A program made the translations under genes and the position numbers. From Aphis gossypii (lineage: Eukaryota; Arthropoda; Insecta; Hemiptera; Aphididae): a DNA stretch of 64,000 bases. The stretch is from NCBI RefSeq assembly GCF_020184175.1, contig NC_065533.1, positions 45,732,351-45,796,350 on the forward strand, read 5' to 3'. This document shows positions 52,231 through 64,000 of this stretch, in pieces. Under the pieces are notes generated by a model. The model saw only the letters and a program-made list of their open reading frames with translations. It made no database searches and had not been told where the DNA came from. Positions within the stretch are counted from its first letter, which is position 1; every line of letters starts with the position of its first letter.

Positions 52231-52334
52231 GTATGTCGGTTTCTCCTCAAAATAGAACCTCATTAGAAAACAGTCAATCAAAGAGGCACCCATATGCACA
52301 TTTAGTGCCAAACACTGTTTCAAATAACACATAG
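52231..52334 (+). CDS. Orphan exon c: terminal exon, unrecognised protein
   Basis: Acceptor TTCTAG. Encodes MSVSPQNRTSLENSQSKRHP then YAHLVPNTVSNNT and TAG at 52332-52334. With the two exons before it this makes 96 residues and a stop. Not recognised; could be the 3' end of a larger gene, of which the 5' part is lost or missed, or a short isoform. Confidence 0.55.
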
Positions 52335-53893
52335 GGAACAATCATGTAAATTTGTTATTTTTAATATAAACTTAGCCATATTATTGTTTAAGTGTCCAAA
52401 AATGACACATGCTTTTTGTAACTTTTTACTCTAGAATAATATTTTTTAGAGATATTTTATCAATTGATTGTTATTATATATATTATCATTTTTTTTATTA
52501 TTATTATTATTTATTATATTATTTCTGTTGGAAGATATTTTCATTAGAATAAGTTATTTATGAAACATCATAAATACTCAATTTAAAATTAAGTTATAAT
52601 ATTGTAATCATAATTCAATTTCTGTCAAAAACCACTCTGTTATTGCAAGATGCTTAAGATAATAATTATATTAGTTTTTGATTAAAGAGAAAGATCAAAC
52701 TTGACATTATTTTTTTTATTATTATATATATTTTTTTTATATACATAAATAATTTATATTATAATAGGTAATATGTTATTTTTGTTTATATAACTCAAAA
52801 TTTCATTATAACTGTGTATCAAGTTTAACAAATACGTTAATCTGCATCAGGGGAACATGAAACAAATTTTTAGCTCAGATAGCATTGTATAGAATTAAAG
52901 GAAAAAAAATGCAAAAGTCATCAACATCCTAACTCTAATGATCAGATATCTGTATAATACTTCAAAATCTGATAGTATATGAATGTCTAAACGTATGATT
53001 AAATTTTTTTTTCCTAATTTATAATAAATTTGAAAAGTAAAATAACATTTACTCCATTTACCAAGAAAATGTGGTTACTTAACATACACGACTGCACATG
53101 AAAAGTAGGGATATCAGTACCTATAGGGTAGCTTTACAGCAAGGTACAATACATTTTGATTTATACACAATTCCATAATCTTAGTAAACACAGTAAAGAG
53201 TTATCAGAATTTTGGGCAAAAATCAAATATTTTTTATCTTACACAAATATTAATTTATAAATTTATAAAGACTAAAATACATTATTTTATTTTAATCAAT
53301 TCATTTTAATATTATCAGTTTCCAAGGGTTCATACTTAAAAACATAGGCAATTTTAGTAATATCAGTTCCCTTCATTTAAGTTCAAGCATAATTTACTTT
53401 TCATACTAGAGTGAAAAAAAAAATTAACCAAATTAAAATATTAAAATATTATCTGTACACTTGTTAAAATATTTTAATTTTAAAGCAGTTTTGAAATTAT
53501 TACATTTTCATATCATCTTATAACTAGCTTTGAAATTAGATTATACATTTTAACTAATTGAGTGCTTGTAAATAGTAAAAAATGTGTTAGTATTATTATT
53601 CAACGCAATCAGTTTAAGAGATAATACTTATTATTTAGTAAAATGAAACTACAAGATGCTAGCGTTAAAATTTATTTGATTATTAGCTGTTAATTTTTAT
53701 GTATGAGTAAAAAAAAAATTAACTATTAACTATTAAAAAAAAAATTATAATACAAGTGATTTTAATTTATAATGCAAACAACTTAATAAACATACCTCTT
53801 TTTCAATTATTTCTTCATCCCCACATAGGTCAATAAACATTTTGATGAATGTCCTAGTTGAAAAAACCATTATTAAAATTAGTAACAGTAAGA

Positions 53894-54017
53894 GCTGTTC
53901 TTACAATGTTCGGTTAGTGCCTGATAACGTTAATTGGAAGAATTTATCTCATGAGTTAACCGATGAAATTCTACGGTTAACCTTGACCAACACTTAACCG
54001 GACATTGTAAGAACGGC
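53894..54017. mobile_element. 0.12-kb MITE
   Basis: GCTGTTCTTACAATGTTCGG at the left end and CCGGACATTGTAAGAACGGC at the right are imperfect inverted copies; TTAACCG words recur within. No coding capacity. Confidence 0.65.
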
Positions 54018-54330
54018 AATAAGAAAGACAAAGTCAAATGAATAAAAAATTAAACTAATACCTAAATTTAGTAGAAAATATATTTAAATATCACATTATT
54101 ATTAATTTATTTTATATATATTATTTATATATTTTATAAATTAGTAATTAAAATATGACAAAATATATTATTATTATATTATTAGTTATTTCATTTCTAT
54201 TTTAAAATATTTAGCTATAATTATAGCTAATGAGATTTTAATGCGCATTATACCATTAAAAAGAATAGTTAGGTAATTTTGAAAACTACTGTAAAATTAT
54301 ACTTTAAACTTTTAATAGTTAACACATAGT

Positions 54331-54485
54331 GTAACTGAGAGAGCGTACTGTTTTGCGTACCAATACTAAAAGGTGACAGCAGAGGCGCATTTGGAAAATT
54401 TGCCGTCGTTTTTGGAGGGTTTAGTGGTGGGGACGCGCTAGAACAGACGAATTTTGGTCGCCGCCTAGAAGCGCTCTCTTAGTGA
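54331..54485. mobile_element. 0.15-kb GC-richer element with GTMACTRAGAGAGCG ends
   Basis: Left GTAACTGAGAGAGCG and right CGCTCTCTTAGTGAC are inverted with two mismatches. The inside (54370-54470) is GC-rich compared with its surroundings. Confidence 0.5.
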
Positions 54486-55762
54486 CCTGACTATAGATAC
54501 TATTAATGGTAATTAGTTCACTAATAAAATATGAGTAGTTTACTACTAAGTATACAAAACATCAAAACTAATGCAAAATTACTATTCTGATTAAATAGTT
54601 AACTATAAGAATACTATTAGAAATAATAGTAAACTACAATGAATAAGTAGTTAACTATACTAAAATTAGATGGTTATTTTTACTAAGAGAGAAAAATGAT
54701 AAAAACTATTATCCAGCCCAACGGTAGTGACGCGCGAAGGTAAATAAAAAAAAAATAAATAGCGTAGTACCCACTAGCCACTAACACTAACGTACTCGTA
54801 TAATAACAGGAAACGGAATTGTACCATTGAAATTTACAACTTTAAGATAATACAAAGACATCAAAGGATGACTAACATAGGGACCAAACAGCATATTGTC
54901 TGTGATATTTACATATAATTTATAATATCACGCACAATATGATTTAAGTACATACAGTCTCATATAGTTTATAAAATATTTTTTGAATAAAACTGTTTTA
55001 AGCTAATTAATGATATGAAAATTAGAGTTTTCACAGGCTGCCGATCGAATCTTATAATATTCTATATACAGTCACAGTTTATGTTGATATATTCTTATTA
55101 TTAGTTGTTACCTTAAACCATATATAAGTATTGATTGCTAATTAGTTAATTATAATATTATTAATATACTCAGAAACGATAATCCCCACATCAAATATAG
55201 TACTTAGCACAAAAACAAAATGTCTGATATTTTAAATATTGTTACGTGCAGTAAAAAACTAAATCTTGCATAAAAACGTAGCTCTTGGGCTAAGGCTTTA
55301 TTATTGAACTACGGTGATTCGGTAAAGACTTCTACAACACACGTGCTACGTGCATAATGTAGGTATTACATAGTAGGTACCTACAAATATCTTGAGATAA
55401 GTAGGTATACAAGAGTACAATTTAAATGTGTATTTTCCCTCCATTTAATAATGCACCACAATTTATTTTGTTTTAATAAATAATAATACTGCGTGTATGA
55501 CATAATAGTAATATCGCTCATACGGTATCGTATTTTATTTTCGAACGGTTCATCTGTTGATGGTATTTCAATGCTGCTAGTAGGTCAGTAGCAAACTCAT
55601 CGGTAATCCGTAGTTGGGACACCCGCAATATAATATAACCTACAGGTACAGAGGTTCTCGTTTATATTTCGCTTTTTTTTTGTAAAATAGGTTAGCTTGC
55701 CGTTTTGATTTATTTGTACTGCCACACCCCGCCGATTCCATAACGGTGCCCGACCGGAAACG

Positions 55763-55975
55763 ATGGCAGTGCCCAACGGTAACGAATGCGCCAAAAAGCA
55801 ACAAAACAACAACGGCTGGCTTAGTGTTGTTGGTGTAGTGAACGGTTTTTCGGCATACCAAAACCCCGCAGTACCCCACTCGCCGTCCCACCTACCCACC
55901 GACCCATTGTTCCTTGGGCGGCCAGACACTATTGTCACCAGTACGGATGATACTGTATCGGCTCCCGTTGACTAA
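55763..55975 (+). CDS. Candidate small ORF in GC-rich pocket, unrecognised
   Basis: ATG at 55763 to TAA at 55973-55975, 70 residues: MAVPNGNECAKKQQNNNGWL at the start and a Pro/Thr-rich end. It lies in a pocket of higher GC (55.6-56.05 kb) of the sort that marks gene starts here. No family, no strong codon bias, and a longer frame exists on the opposite strand (55597-55938). It may be a first exon (a possible donor GTAACG follows CCCAACG near 55779) or chance. Confidence 0.25.
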   Translation: MAVPNGNECAKKQQNNNGWLSVVGVVNGFSAYQNPAVPHSPSHLPTDPLFLGRPDTIVTSTDDTVSAPVD

Positions 55976-57099
55976 TGTAACCTATGTCTGTCTACCTAAC
56001 CTAATTTGCAGAGTTTCTTTGGGTGCGTTTCGGTTACACGCTTTGTAGGGTCAAGCGCTCACGAGTGCTTCAGTGATGTTTCACATACGCTATAGATTTA
56101 TTTATTTTAAGCGTTATATATTATATACATATTTTAAATTGTTAATTTATCTATTTATTTAAGTCACATAATAATTACATTAATTTTATTTATTTATTTA
56201 TCATATAAAAATTTTAGAATTTTTAAATTATTTTGATGTAAAAAAAAATTATTTATTCGTATGAGAATTCATTAATATTCAGTAATGTAATAAATTTATA
56301 ATTATTTATAATATACACAATATTCAATAATATTATAATTGTATATAGTCAAACATATTTTTCTTAAGTTCAAGTAAATTATACCTATTTTTTTTTAAAA
56401 AAAATATAAATTCGTAATGACAGTTCATCGTTTTTTCATTTTTCATTTGTGGCCAGCGAAATTACAAGAGTGATCGTCACGTATCTAGTGAACGAAAAGT
56501 GACCGCTGATTCGAACGGTCCCGATGGTATCTGTTATGGCATTTTTTTTTTCATATACATTTTTTTTTTATTTATTTACTGATTTTGATCAAGCGACAAA
56601 CGCAGTTTGTCGAAACGGGTGCTGACCTTTATTCTACTGAAGGTTACTATAGTTAGGTTTAGTTACTGTACATTTTCCGGCAAATTAAGTGATTTAAGTC
56701 ATTAAGTTTTTTTTTATGATTGTTTAGGTTGATCGTAGGTATTTTATTTCCAAAGGCATTCATACATATAAAAATATAATAAATAGTATACATTTATTGC
56801 AATAATTAATACTGTAATATTTACAAAAACATCAACTATTTTCAAAACATCTTTCTAATATTCAAATAATATTTATTAGAAAAATATATCATCTATACAT
56901 GGTAGTTTCATTAAATCAACATAACCTACATAATAAATAAAACGATACAAATAAAAAAATAACACAGCTTAATACTGAAATTTACTTAAAAATCAACTCA
57001 ACATACAAAAAATGGTAACTGTAAGTCTGTAAAACCAAGAAATATATTAAATAATATAAATAATTAATTAATTAATAGATTATTATATTCGCAAGCGAA

Positions 57100-57332
57100 T
57101 AAGTCACTGTAACCGATGAGTTAAATTTGTACTTATACATAATAATAATATTTCTTTATTACGGAAATAAATTCCAATCAGCTTTATTTTTTTTCGTTTA
57201 ATATGTATATAATATATCATACCATGTACGTAAATTATCAGTAGTTTATGTATACCAATAATATTAATAATAATTAAAAAAAAAAACATACATCATTGTA
57301 AAATCAATACAATCATCACTCCGTTCAGAATC
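57100..57332 (-). repeat. Third copy of the GATTCTGAACGAAG repeat (terminal part)
   Basis: Read on the minus strand from 57332: GATTCTGAACGGAGTGATGA, then TTGATTTTACAATGATGTATG and a T run, matching the start of the element at 19740. The far boundary is uncertain. Confidence 0.55.
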
Positions 57333-58752
57333 TAAAATAAAAGAACAAATAGCTATTAATATCATACATTGTAATATTTAAATGTGTGAAATAAAAAATT
57401 TAATTAAATAAAAACGAGGTACTTAATAATTTTGTTTCTAGTACCTTCCCAATTAGGTATAGTAATTTGTTAAAATAATAATTATTATTTTAGTTTAAAA
57501 AATATATTATTAAATTAAGGAAGTTTATAGGTAAAACTAACAAATACTATCGGTAGAATTAATTATACACACAAACATTAATTTAAGAATGGAATATATT
57601 GAATAAATAGACAGTTTATTAAATGTATATAAAAAGCATTATTAAATTAACATCGGTTTTTGTTAATTTTATACAACAAATTGAATACATTTAATAAATA
57701 TTACATCATACAAATTACAAAATATATTTATCGAAATAACCATACTAGTATTTATTATTAACAATATTATTGTTAAATTCAACATAATATTATTCAATAT
57801 ATAAATCCTATAATATTTTCAATTTTGATGCCCATCATATTTATTGTAAACAACATTACTATTTTTTACTGTTATATGAAAAACACAAAATTTAGACAAG
57901 TGGTACCTATAGTTTATTTTTTAATTCATAATTTACCTATTAATATTAAAGGCGATTGGTGAAATAGAGAATCGTAATATATTAATGTATTACTTATTAT
58001 TTACGACTATCAAACTCCTAAAGGTTAGTTCTAAGTAGATAAGTATAATATTTTGTGAATATTTTTTTGTATTTTTCATAATGTAGGTATTTTTTTTTAT
58101 TTACATATATTTTAAAGCTTCAATAACATAGTCATATAAATTTATTTTTAATAATACACATGTAGTACACATTTTTGAAATTAGGAATAATATATATCAC
58201 TATATCAGTAATATAAATTAAATAATAGATTATTATTACAATATTTAACAAAATATGTCGTAGTCTTAGAGAATATTCGTGGACAAAGTCATGATTTTTA
58301 ATAAATTGATTAAAATCCATTATAGATGGTATCTAGAATTAGATATTTTGAATACCTATAATTAATTCAAAATTATTTTATTAATTAATTAGGTACCTAT
58401 AATATTTTTATCCAAACTTAATTGTTTTCTTCTATACAACAGTTACTTGATCAACTAACTTATTTTATGTAGATAATTTAAAATGTTTTAATTAATAAGT
58501 AATTCAAATTGTGATTTCTGTTAGCAGAATGGATTTACATAGTTACATTGAATACAAATAATCAACATTCTGCTGTACCTACTGTACTTTCAAAACTAAG
58601 CTAAATTAGTTATTATTAACATAAATATTCTAAATTGATAAATTTAAAAAATAATTATTAAATTAATTATTAAACCTGTTTATATTATTAATATTATCAA
58701 AATAATTTGTTTTATAATATGTAAACGAAATATTTCTGAATTACAAGCATTG

Positions 58753-60463
58753 GTAGGTCATTACAAATTTATACATCTACTAAAATCATCCAGCACATAT
58801 CAATGTACAGAACAGCAATGTACACAAATATTTCCCAATTTAAGTAATTTCAAAAGACATTTGGCTAGAAAACGTAATATACCTTCACATAAACCTTCTA
58901 ATACTAATAATATCTTATGTTTAAATACCACTCATAATGATAATATTATAAGGCGAAATGTAACACAAATTGATGAAACATGTGATGGAGCCTCCAAAAA
59001 GGATCAGTGTTTACCTAAAGAAAATCATAATTCTTTTAATCTAATTATAGCTATTAATACTGCAGAAATATTTAATAAATGGCAACATTATACTAAACCA
59101 ATGGGATATAAGTTTGTAAGTTTCTGTTACAAATACAATTTTAAATTTAAATTAATTCAAATCAATAAAATAAAAACAACCAATATACAAAATAAGATAC
59201 ATCAAATTTTTTTAATTTTCTCATCTTTTTTTATTGAATCAGTAGATTTTTCTAGATAAGTTTCTAATATTTTTGTGTTTTTTGATCTCCTGGATGTATT
59301 ACATGAATTACAATTAAAATTGACTTAATATTCATATAACAGTAGATATTTTTAAGCTAAATACCTAGCAGCCTTCTCTTGTTAATAAATTAGTGATATT
59401 AATATTAAGAACAATTTATTACTAATTTTTTTTTAACAATAATAACAACGTCAAAACAATTTTGGTACTTATCCAAGTTTTTTTTTAATTTTGTCATAAG
59501 GTTATAGATAATATATAGTAGGTAGGTTTTAGACACAGGCACTAAAGTATCTAATAAATAATAATATTTAATTAAAAATTATTAATAAAATTTGTTTTTT
59601 TAAATTTTAGATAGATATTGACTTTCACAAAATATATAGCAGATACAGTTGTTTTATAACAAAATTTGAAGAAGCTTCTTCAAAACTCATTAAGATACTG
59701 GATGAACGGATAAAAGATTGTTGAAGTAAAATTATTATAGAAAAATTAAAAAATACACCAAATTTATCCAATTGTAAGTACTCCACAAATTAGAGTTAAA
59801 AAAATTATTTAGTTTATTAGTTTATTAGGAACCTAACTACAAATTAAAATATTCAGTCACTTTCAGATGCTCATTATAACAAACATCATAATATATAATG
59901 AATGTTATTGAGGGTACTTGTTAAATTATCATGATTTGTTTAAATTTTGGTGACTATACAAATTCACAATTTTATAGATAAAACCAGTATAATATACAGT
60001 ATTATATAGGTACCTAGGTACTACATAATTAATTAATTAAGATGGAATAATATTTTAAAGTATAAAATAAATACCTACCGAGTAGGTATGCTAATGGTAC
60101 TATTATTATTCACAATAGTCAGCATTTTATATATTAGATTACATATTATATACCATTCAGCTAATCATTTATTAACTTATTGTATTTTCAGATTCAAAAT
60201 TTCTGATAATAATGTACTTGTTACACAGTGTGTTAATTCCTACATCGAGGAAAGTAACAAGAGATGAGAATGGAAAAATATATTATATCAAATATGGGAT
60301 CAAAGATTCTCAAAATTCAATTATTAAAATTACTGAAACAGCATCAGAAATGGAAGCCCTTTTAAAAAAAATGACGCAGAAAGAAGGCCCTATCCAACCA
60401 TGTATACTAATTGTTGGTACATTATTCGATCCTAAACAAATTTTAATATATATTTTGATATAG
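58753..60463 (+). pseudogene. Transposon-derived C2H2 zinc-finger protein, degenerate
   Basis: Piece one (about 58753-59115, donor GTAAGT) reads GHYKFIHLLKSSSTYQCTEQ then QCTQIFPNLSNFKRHLARKR. This is one C2H2-type finger (C-x4-C, Phe, Leu, His) as in an aphid family of repeated uncharacterised proteins, but the expected second His is Arg (codon CGT). Piece two starts after an acceptor at 59611 (IDIDFHKIYSRYSCFITKFE) and stops after 38 codons at TGA. Piece three follows an acceptor at 60192 and is open for about 90 codons: LIPTSRKVTRDENGKIYYIK then YGIKDSQNSIIKITETASEM. The lost zinc ligand and the stop between pieces suggest decay. Family assignment is by resemblance only. Confidence 0.5.
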
Positions 60464-60499
60464 TAAAATACATGACTTTTACAATTTTAAAAGCATTTG

Positions 60500-60813
60500 A
60501 TGTTTGCTTCATAATTTTTCATGTTTTACAAAAAGTATTTTATAATATTCATACCAAGTATGACAAATCATGTACCTATACTTTTTGGCTAAAGCATACT
60601 CATTTGTTACTATTAAAATGTGTTTAAAAATTATAATTTTCAAAAATTATTTTTATAGGTATTTACATTTATTTTATTTTTTAATTTAGTTACATAATAT
60701 AATAATTTCATAATTTATATTATATTATTTTATATTTTGAATGTAGTTATTTGTATATAATAATATTATAACACAATACCTATTAATGTTTATTTAGATA
60801 CCAACATTAATAT

Positions 60814-60847
<34 letters not shown>

Positions 60848-63800
60848 CAACTTGTTTGATTTGTATATAATTATTTTTATTTAATATTGTATAACAATTT
60901 ATCTATCTATACATTTTTATTTATTTATATTATAAATCTTTAATTATACTTATGTAAGAACCAATTATCATTATTATTTTTATAAATAAATTTTTGAATA
61001 TGTAAATTATTAATAAACAAATTCATTAAAATATAATATTCTTAGTTATTTGTTTACTTTAATTTAATAAAAAATGGTATGTTTGACATTTGTATGTTAT
61101 ATAATGGATTTTGAATTACATATAAGTAGTTTATACAATATACATATTAGAAAGTAAATAGAATATCTACAGAGTCAGACTTCAGGTATTTAGGTGGGTA
61201 TCTATGAAATATAAATTTAAATAAGTATGTAATCAATTACATTTTTTAATCCATTAATATAATTATAAAATTAGTAGACTGTTTATTAAATTGATAATAC
61301 TCACTTTTTTAAAATCATAAATATTCTATTGATTCCATTATTAAATATTATTAAACTAAGTATATTATAGTTAAGTTTAATAATAAACATTTTGTTAAAA
61401 TAATTTAATTTTTGTAAATTCAACAATATATATGTATTAAATTAATAATGAAAAAATTAACAAAATTCTAAGTAATTTAAACAAAATGACAATCAAATAT
61501 ATTATTGATACTGAGATGAAACATGAATTAAACTAAACAAATAAATTATTAAATCAAATAATTTATTAATTCTTATTTTAACAAATATTTCATCTTAGTA
61601 TCAATAAGCATTTTGTTGACTGAATATTAACAATGATATTATTAATTTAATCTATATTTTTGTTAAACTTACTGGTATTTTTCGTCCAGTGTAATAATTA
61701 TAATAATAATAGGTACTGACGTATTGTATAAAATAAATAACATTTTTGTATTAATCAAATAAATAATATGTATTGACTTATAAGTAATATATAATTTTCA
61801 GCAACACCTACCACTAAGTCCTGCGCACTCCATGAACTCTACATATAAAAAATTAAAAAACGTACTGTAAATCCGGTCTTCTGTTTAGTAACATTTATAA
61901 TATACTTGACGTACAACAATGATATTATATACCTATCGGATAAGTTTTTGTTGTATATCATAAGCATGACAAAAAATAAAAAGATATTAAATTTTAATTA
62001 TTTTATTACATTTTTAAAATTTTAAAATTATTTATATTCTAAACAAATTGACAATAAATATTAATTAAAAGAGTTTAATGCAATGTTGACGTATATACGT
62101 ATGCACGTCCGTAACATTAACATAATAAATTTATGTTCGGACGTAAATATATAGTGATAAACTGATAGCTGTTAATGATAAAACGGATAAATGTTATTAT
62201 TTAAAATAAATACCGACATTAAAAATTACTAAATATTAAATAATTATTTTAAAGTGTATTTATTTTTTATTGTTCTGTTAGTTTCTGATAATAATCTTCT
62301 ATCGCCGTCGTTGATTACAGGCGTGTAGTACATTCATTGATATTAAACTCTATTTATCTATGAGTACATTGCTCTTATAATATTAATTATTAACATACGC
62401 CGACGCGGAAGGCACCAAGTCTTATCTCAATTAACTATGTTTAATTCTTTCTTATTATTATTCTGTAGTTTTAGGCGTAAAATTTTTAAAACATGAATGT
62501 ATTGTATTAATTATAAGATTTCAAAGCACGTAGCAATATCGTCATGGTGTACTTGGAGTGTCCTGATAAATTCCAACGCCACTTACAGAGAGTCCAAGCA
62601 ACTACAGCCGTTACTGCACCTATAACCTGTTGTCAGTTGGTAAATAATAAATATTTACTTATATATTCATAAATCACAATAGGTACATTCACATTTTTAC
62701 TAAGTACACAATATGAATTTTATTTCCAAATAATTAATCTGCTAAGAAAAATAGTTTTTTAGTCATTGTATATTTTTATATTATATAAAAATATTTTAAG
62801 CCACTAAAATATGTAATTTTTGATGGAATTGTTGTTTAAATACTTGATAAATATTATCAATGTTTTCGCATAGTTTTTATTGGATTTGCTTAATAATTTG
62901 AACTCATATACATATATGTAATATAATGTATTAATGTGTAATAAACATTATTCATAATTAATATAGTTTTGTGGTCAAAATGATTTAATAAAACCATCCT
63001 TTCTACAAATAAATCTGTAATATATATAAATATATACTATACATATCTATTCAAAATACTTCTACCATTCAGGATAAGGTTTTAGGTATGGTTGTGCATT
63101 TTTTTTTTTTAAAGGCCTATTAAAGTTTTTATTATACATTCAATCATTTAGTGCATTAACTTACTACCCTTGGTCATTAAAATACTTTTTTGTAATCAGG
63201 TAATGTGTGATTTAGAGTTCCAAACATTGTTTTTATATATTTTTATTAGTTAATCCTCAACAATGACATAAACATTAAGTATACATAAATTATTGTTCGT
63301 ACAAGTTAAATTTTAATTATAACTAAGCTTAAAAGTAAAAATAAAATATTTTGTACTACATTGTTGTACTTATGTCTAAACTTATTATTAATACACCTTA
63401 AAAATTAAAGAAGTAAATTTATTTGTTTTTCATTTAAAAATAAATTCCTTTCTCAATTATTAGTTTTAATAAAATGAAATACAATACTAATTTCAACTTG
63501 ATATTATTAACTTTTAAAGAATTACATTTGCAATGAAAAATTATGTTTTATGTAAAAATCAACATACAATTTATGAAATAAATATAACTAAAATAAAAAT
63601 ATAATAGGCGTAGGTACATAAATCAATAAAGTATGGTATTTATAATATCAAAAAAATAATCAAAAATATAATATTTTTATTTATTTTATTTTTATAATCA
63701 AAAAAATAATTGTTCCATGAAAAAAAAACTAAAATTAACATAATAATAATTCAAATAGTGTTGAGCTATTAGTATATAATAATTAGAACCTATCTAATAC

Positions 63801-64000
63801 TTAAACAATGATACTAAATTCATTAGAATATATTTGAAATTAAATCATTAGAAATGTTATGTAAATAATTCAATAAGAAAAACAGTTCTATTTTAGTGAG
63901 TACATCAAATACTAGAACACACAAATACATTAAAGTTAATACAATATTTAATAATGTAACAACTTTTTTTTTCATATTAGATTTTAAAATATACAGTTAA
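60500..64000. other. AT-rich gene-free end of window
   Basis: No exon, RNA gene or clear inverted-repeat element was recognised. It contains an (AT)n tract at 60821-60847 and many A/T homopolymers. Slightly GC-richer text near 62540-62640 showed no domain. Confidence 0.5.
60821..60847. repeat. (AT)n microsatellite
   Basis: Uninterrupted AT dinucleotide run of about 27 bases. Confidence 0.9.

Larger units (their letters stand above)
52400..58740. other. Gene-poor AT-rich region with small repeats
   Basis: Apart from the elements listed at 53894, 54331, 55763, 56594 and 57332 no gene was recognised. A and T homopolymers and TA-rich words dominate. Confidence 0.5.

Noticed and set aside
1..64000. 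tRNA, rRNA or CRISPR-like arrays
   Set aside because: No convincing cloverleaf, conserved rRNA stretch or regularly spaced direct repeats were found by reading; a tRNAscan-type search could not be run.

Overview
The window is AT-rich animal nuclear DNA with small GT-AG exons spread over long introns, GC-rich pockets at gene starts and many short inverted-repeat elements. The word usage (abundant 'taggtacctac'-type strings), the C2H2 and DUF4371 transposon-derived families and the MITE-like repeats suggest an aphid or close relative. This is an inference from sequence character, not a species identification. Nothing bacterial, viral or CRISPR-like was seen.

Layout. 1-6.2 kb: AT-rich, no gene, with a probable retroposed segment (143-1206) that ends in a poly(A) tract and is flanked by an 11-bp direct repeat. 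6.2-8.1 kb: a GC-rich, CpG-rich pocket holding an open frame with a membrane segment and very high third-position GC; it is also the best candidate promoter area for the next gene. 13.6-23.5 kb: nine exons on the + strand encode an almost complete SR-protein kinase (SRPK family), with every reading-frame phase matching; introns carry a 0.46-kb and a 1.4-kb repeat. 24-33 kb: gene-poor, with a MITE, a LINE remnant and small foldbacks. 33.6-35.4 kb: GC-rich promoter region with candidate 5' noncoding exons. 39.2-48.5 kb: six coding exons of a 435-residue protein with an N-terminal NSD-like PWWP domain and no SET domain. Its 5' intron holds a striking palindromic LTR-retrotransposon product (37363-38587) and its other introns several TIR elements. 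49.9-51.1 kb: a decayed DUF4371/ZMYM1-like gene. 51.1-52.3 kb: three clean terminal exons of an unrecognised protein. 52.4-58.7 kb: gene-poor, with small inverted-repeat elements and a GC-rich pocket near 55.8 kb. 58.7-60.5 kb: exons of a degenerate transposon-derived C2H2 zinc-finger protein. 60.5-64 kb: AT-rich, no gene seen.

The two well-supported host genes act in the nucleus or between nucleus and cytoplasm: SRPK phosphorylates SR splicing factors, and PWWP proteins bind methylated-histone chromatin. There is no sign that they form one pathway; they are ordinary neighbours. Most of what is unusual here comes from mobile elements.
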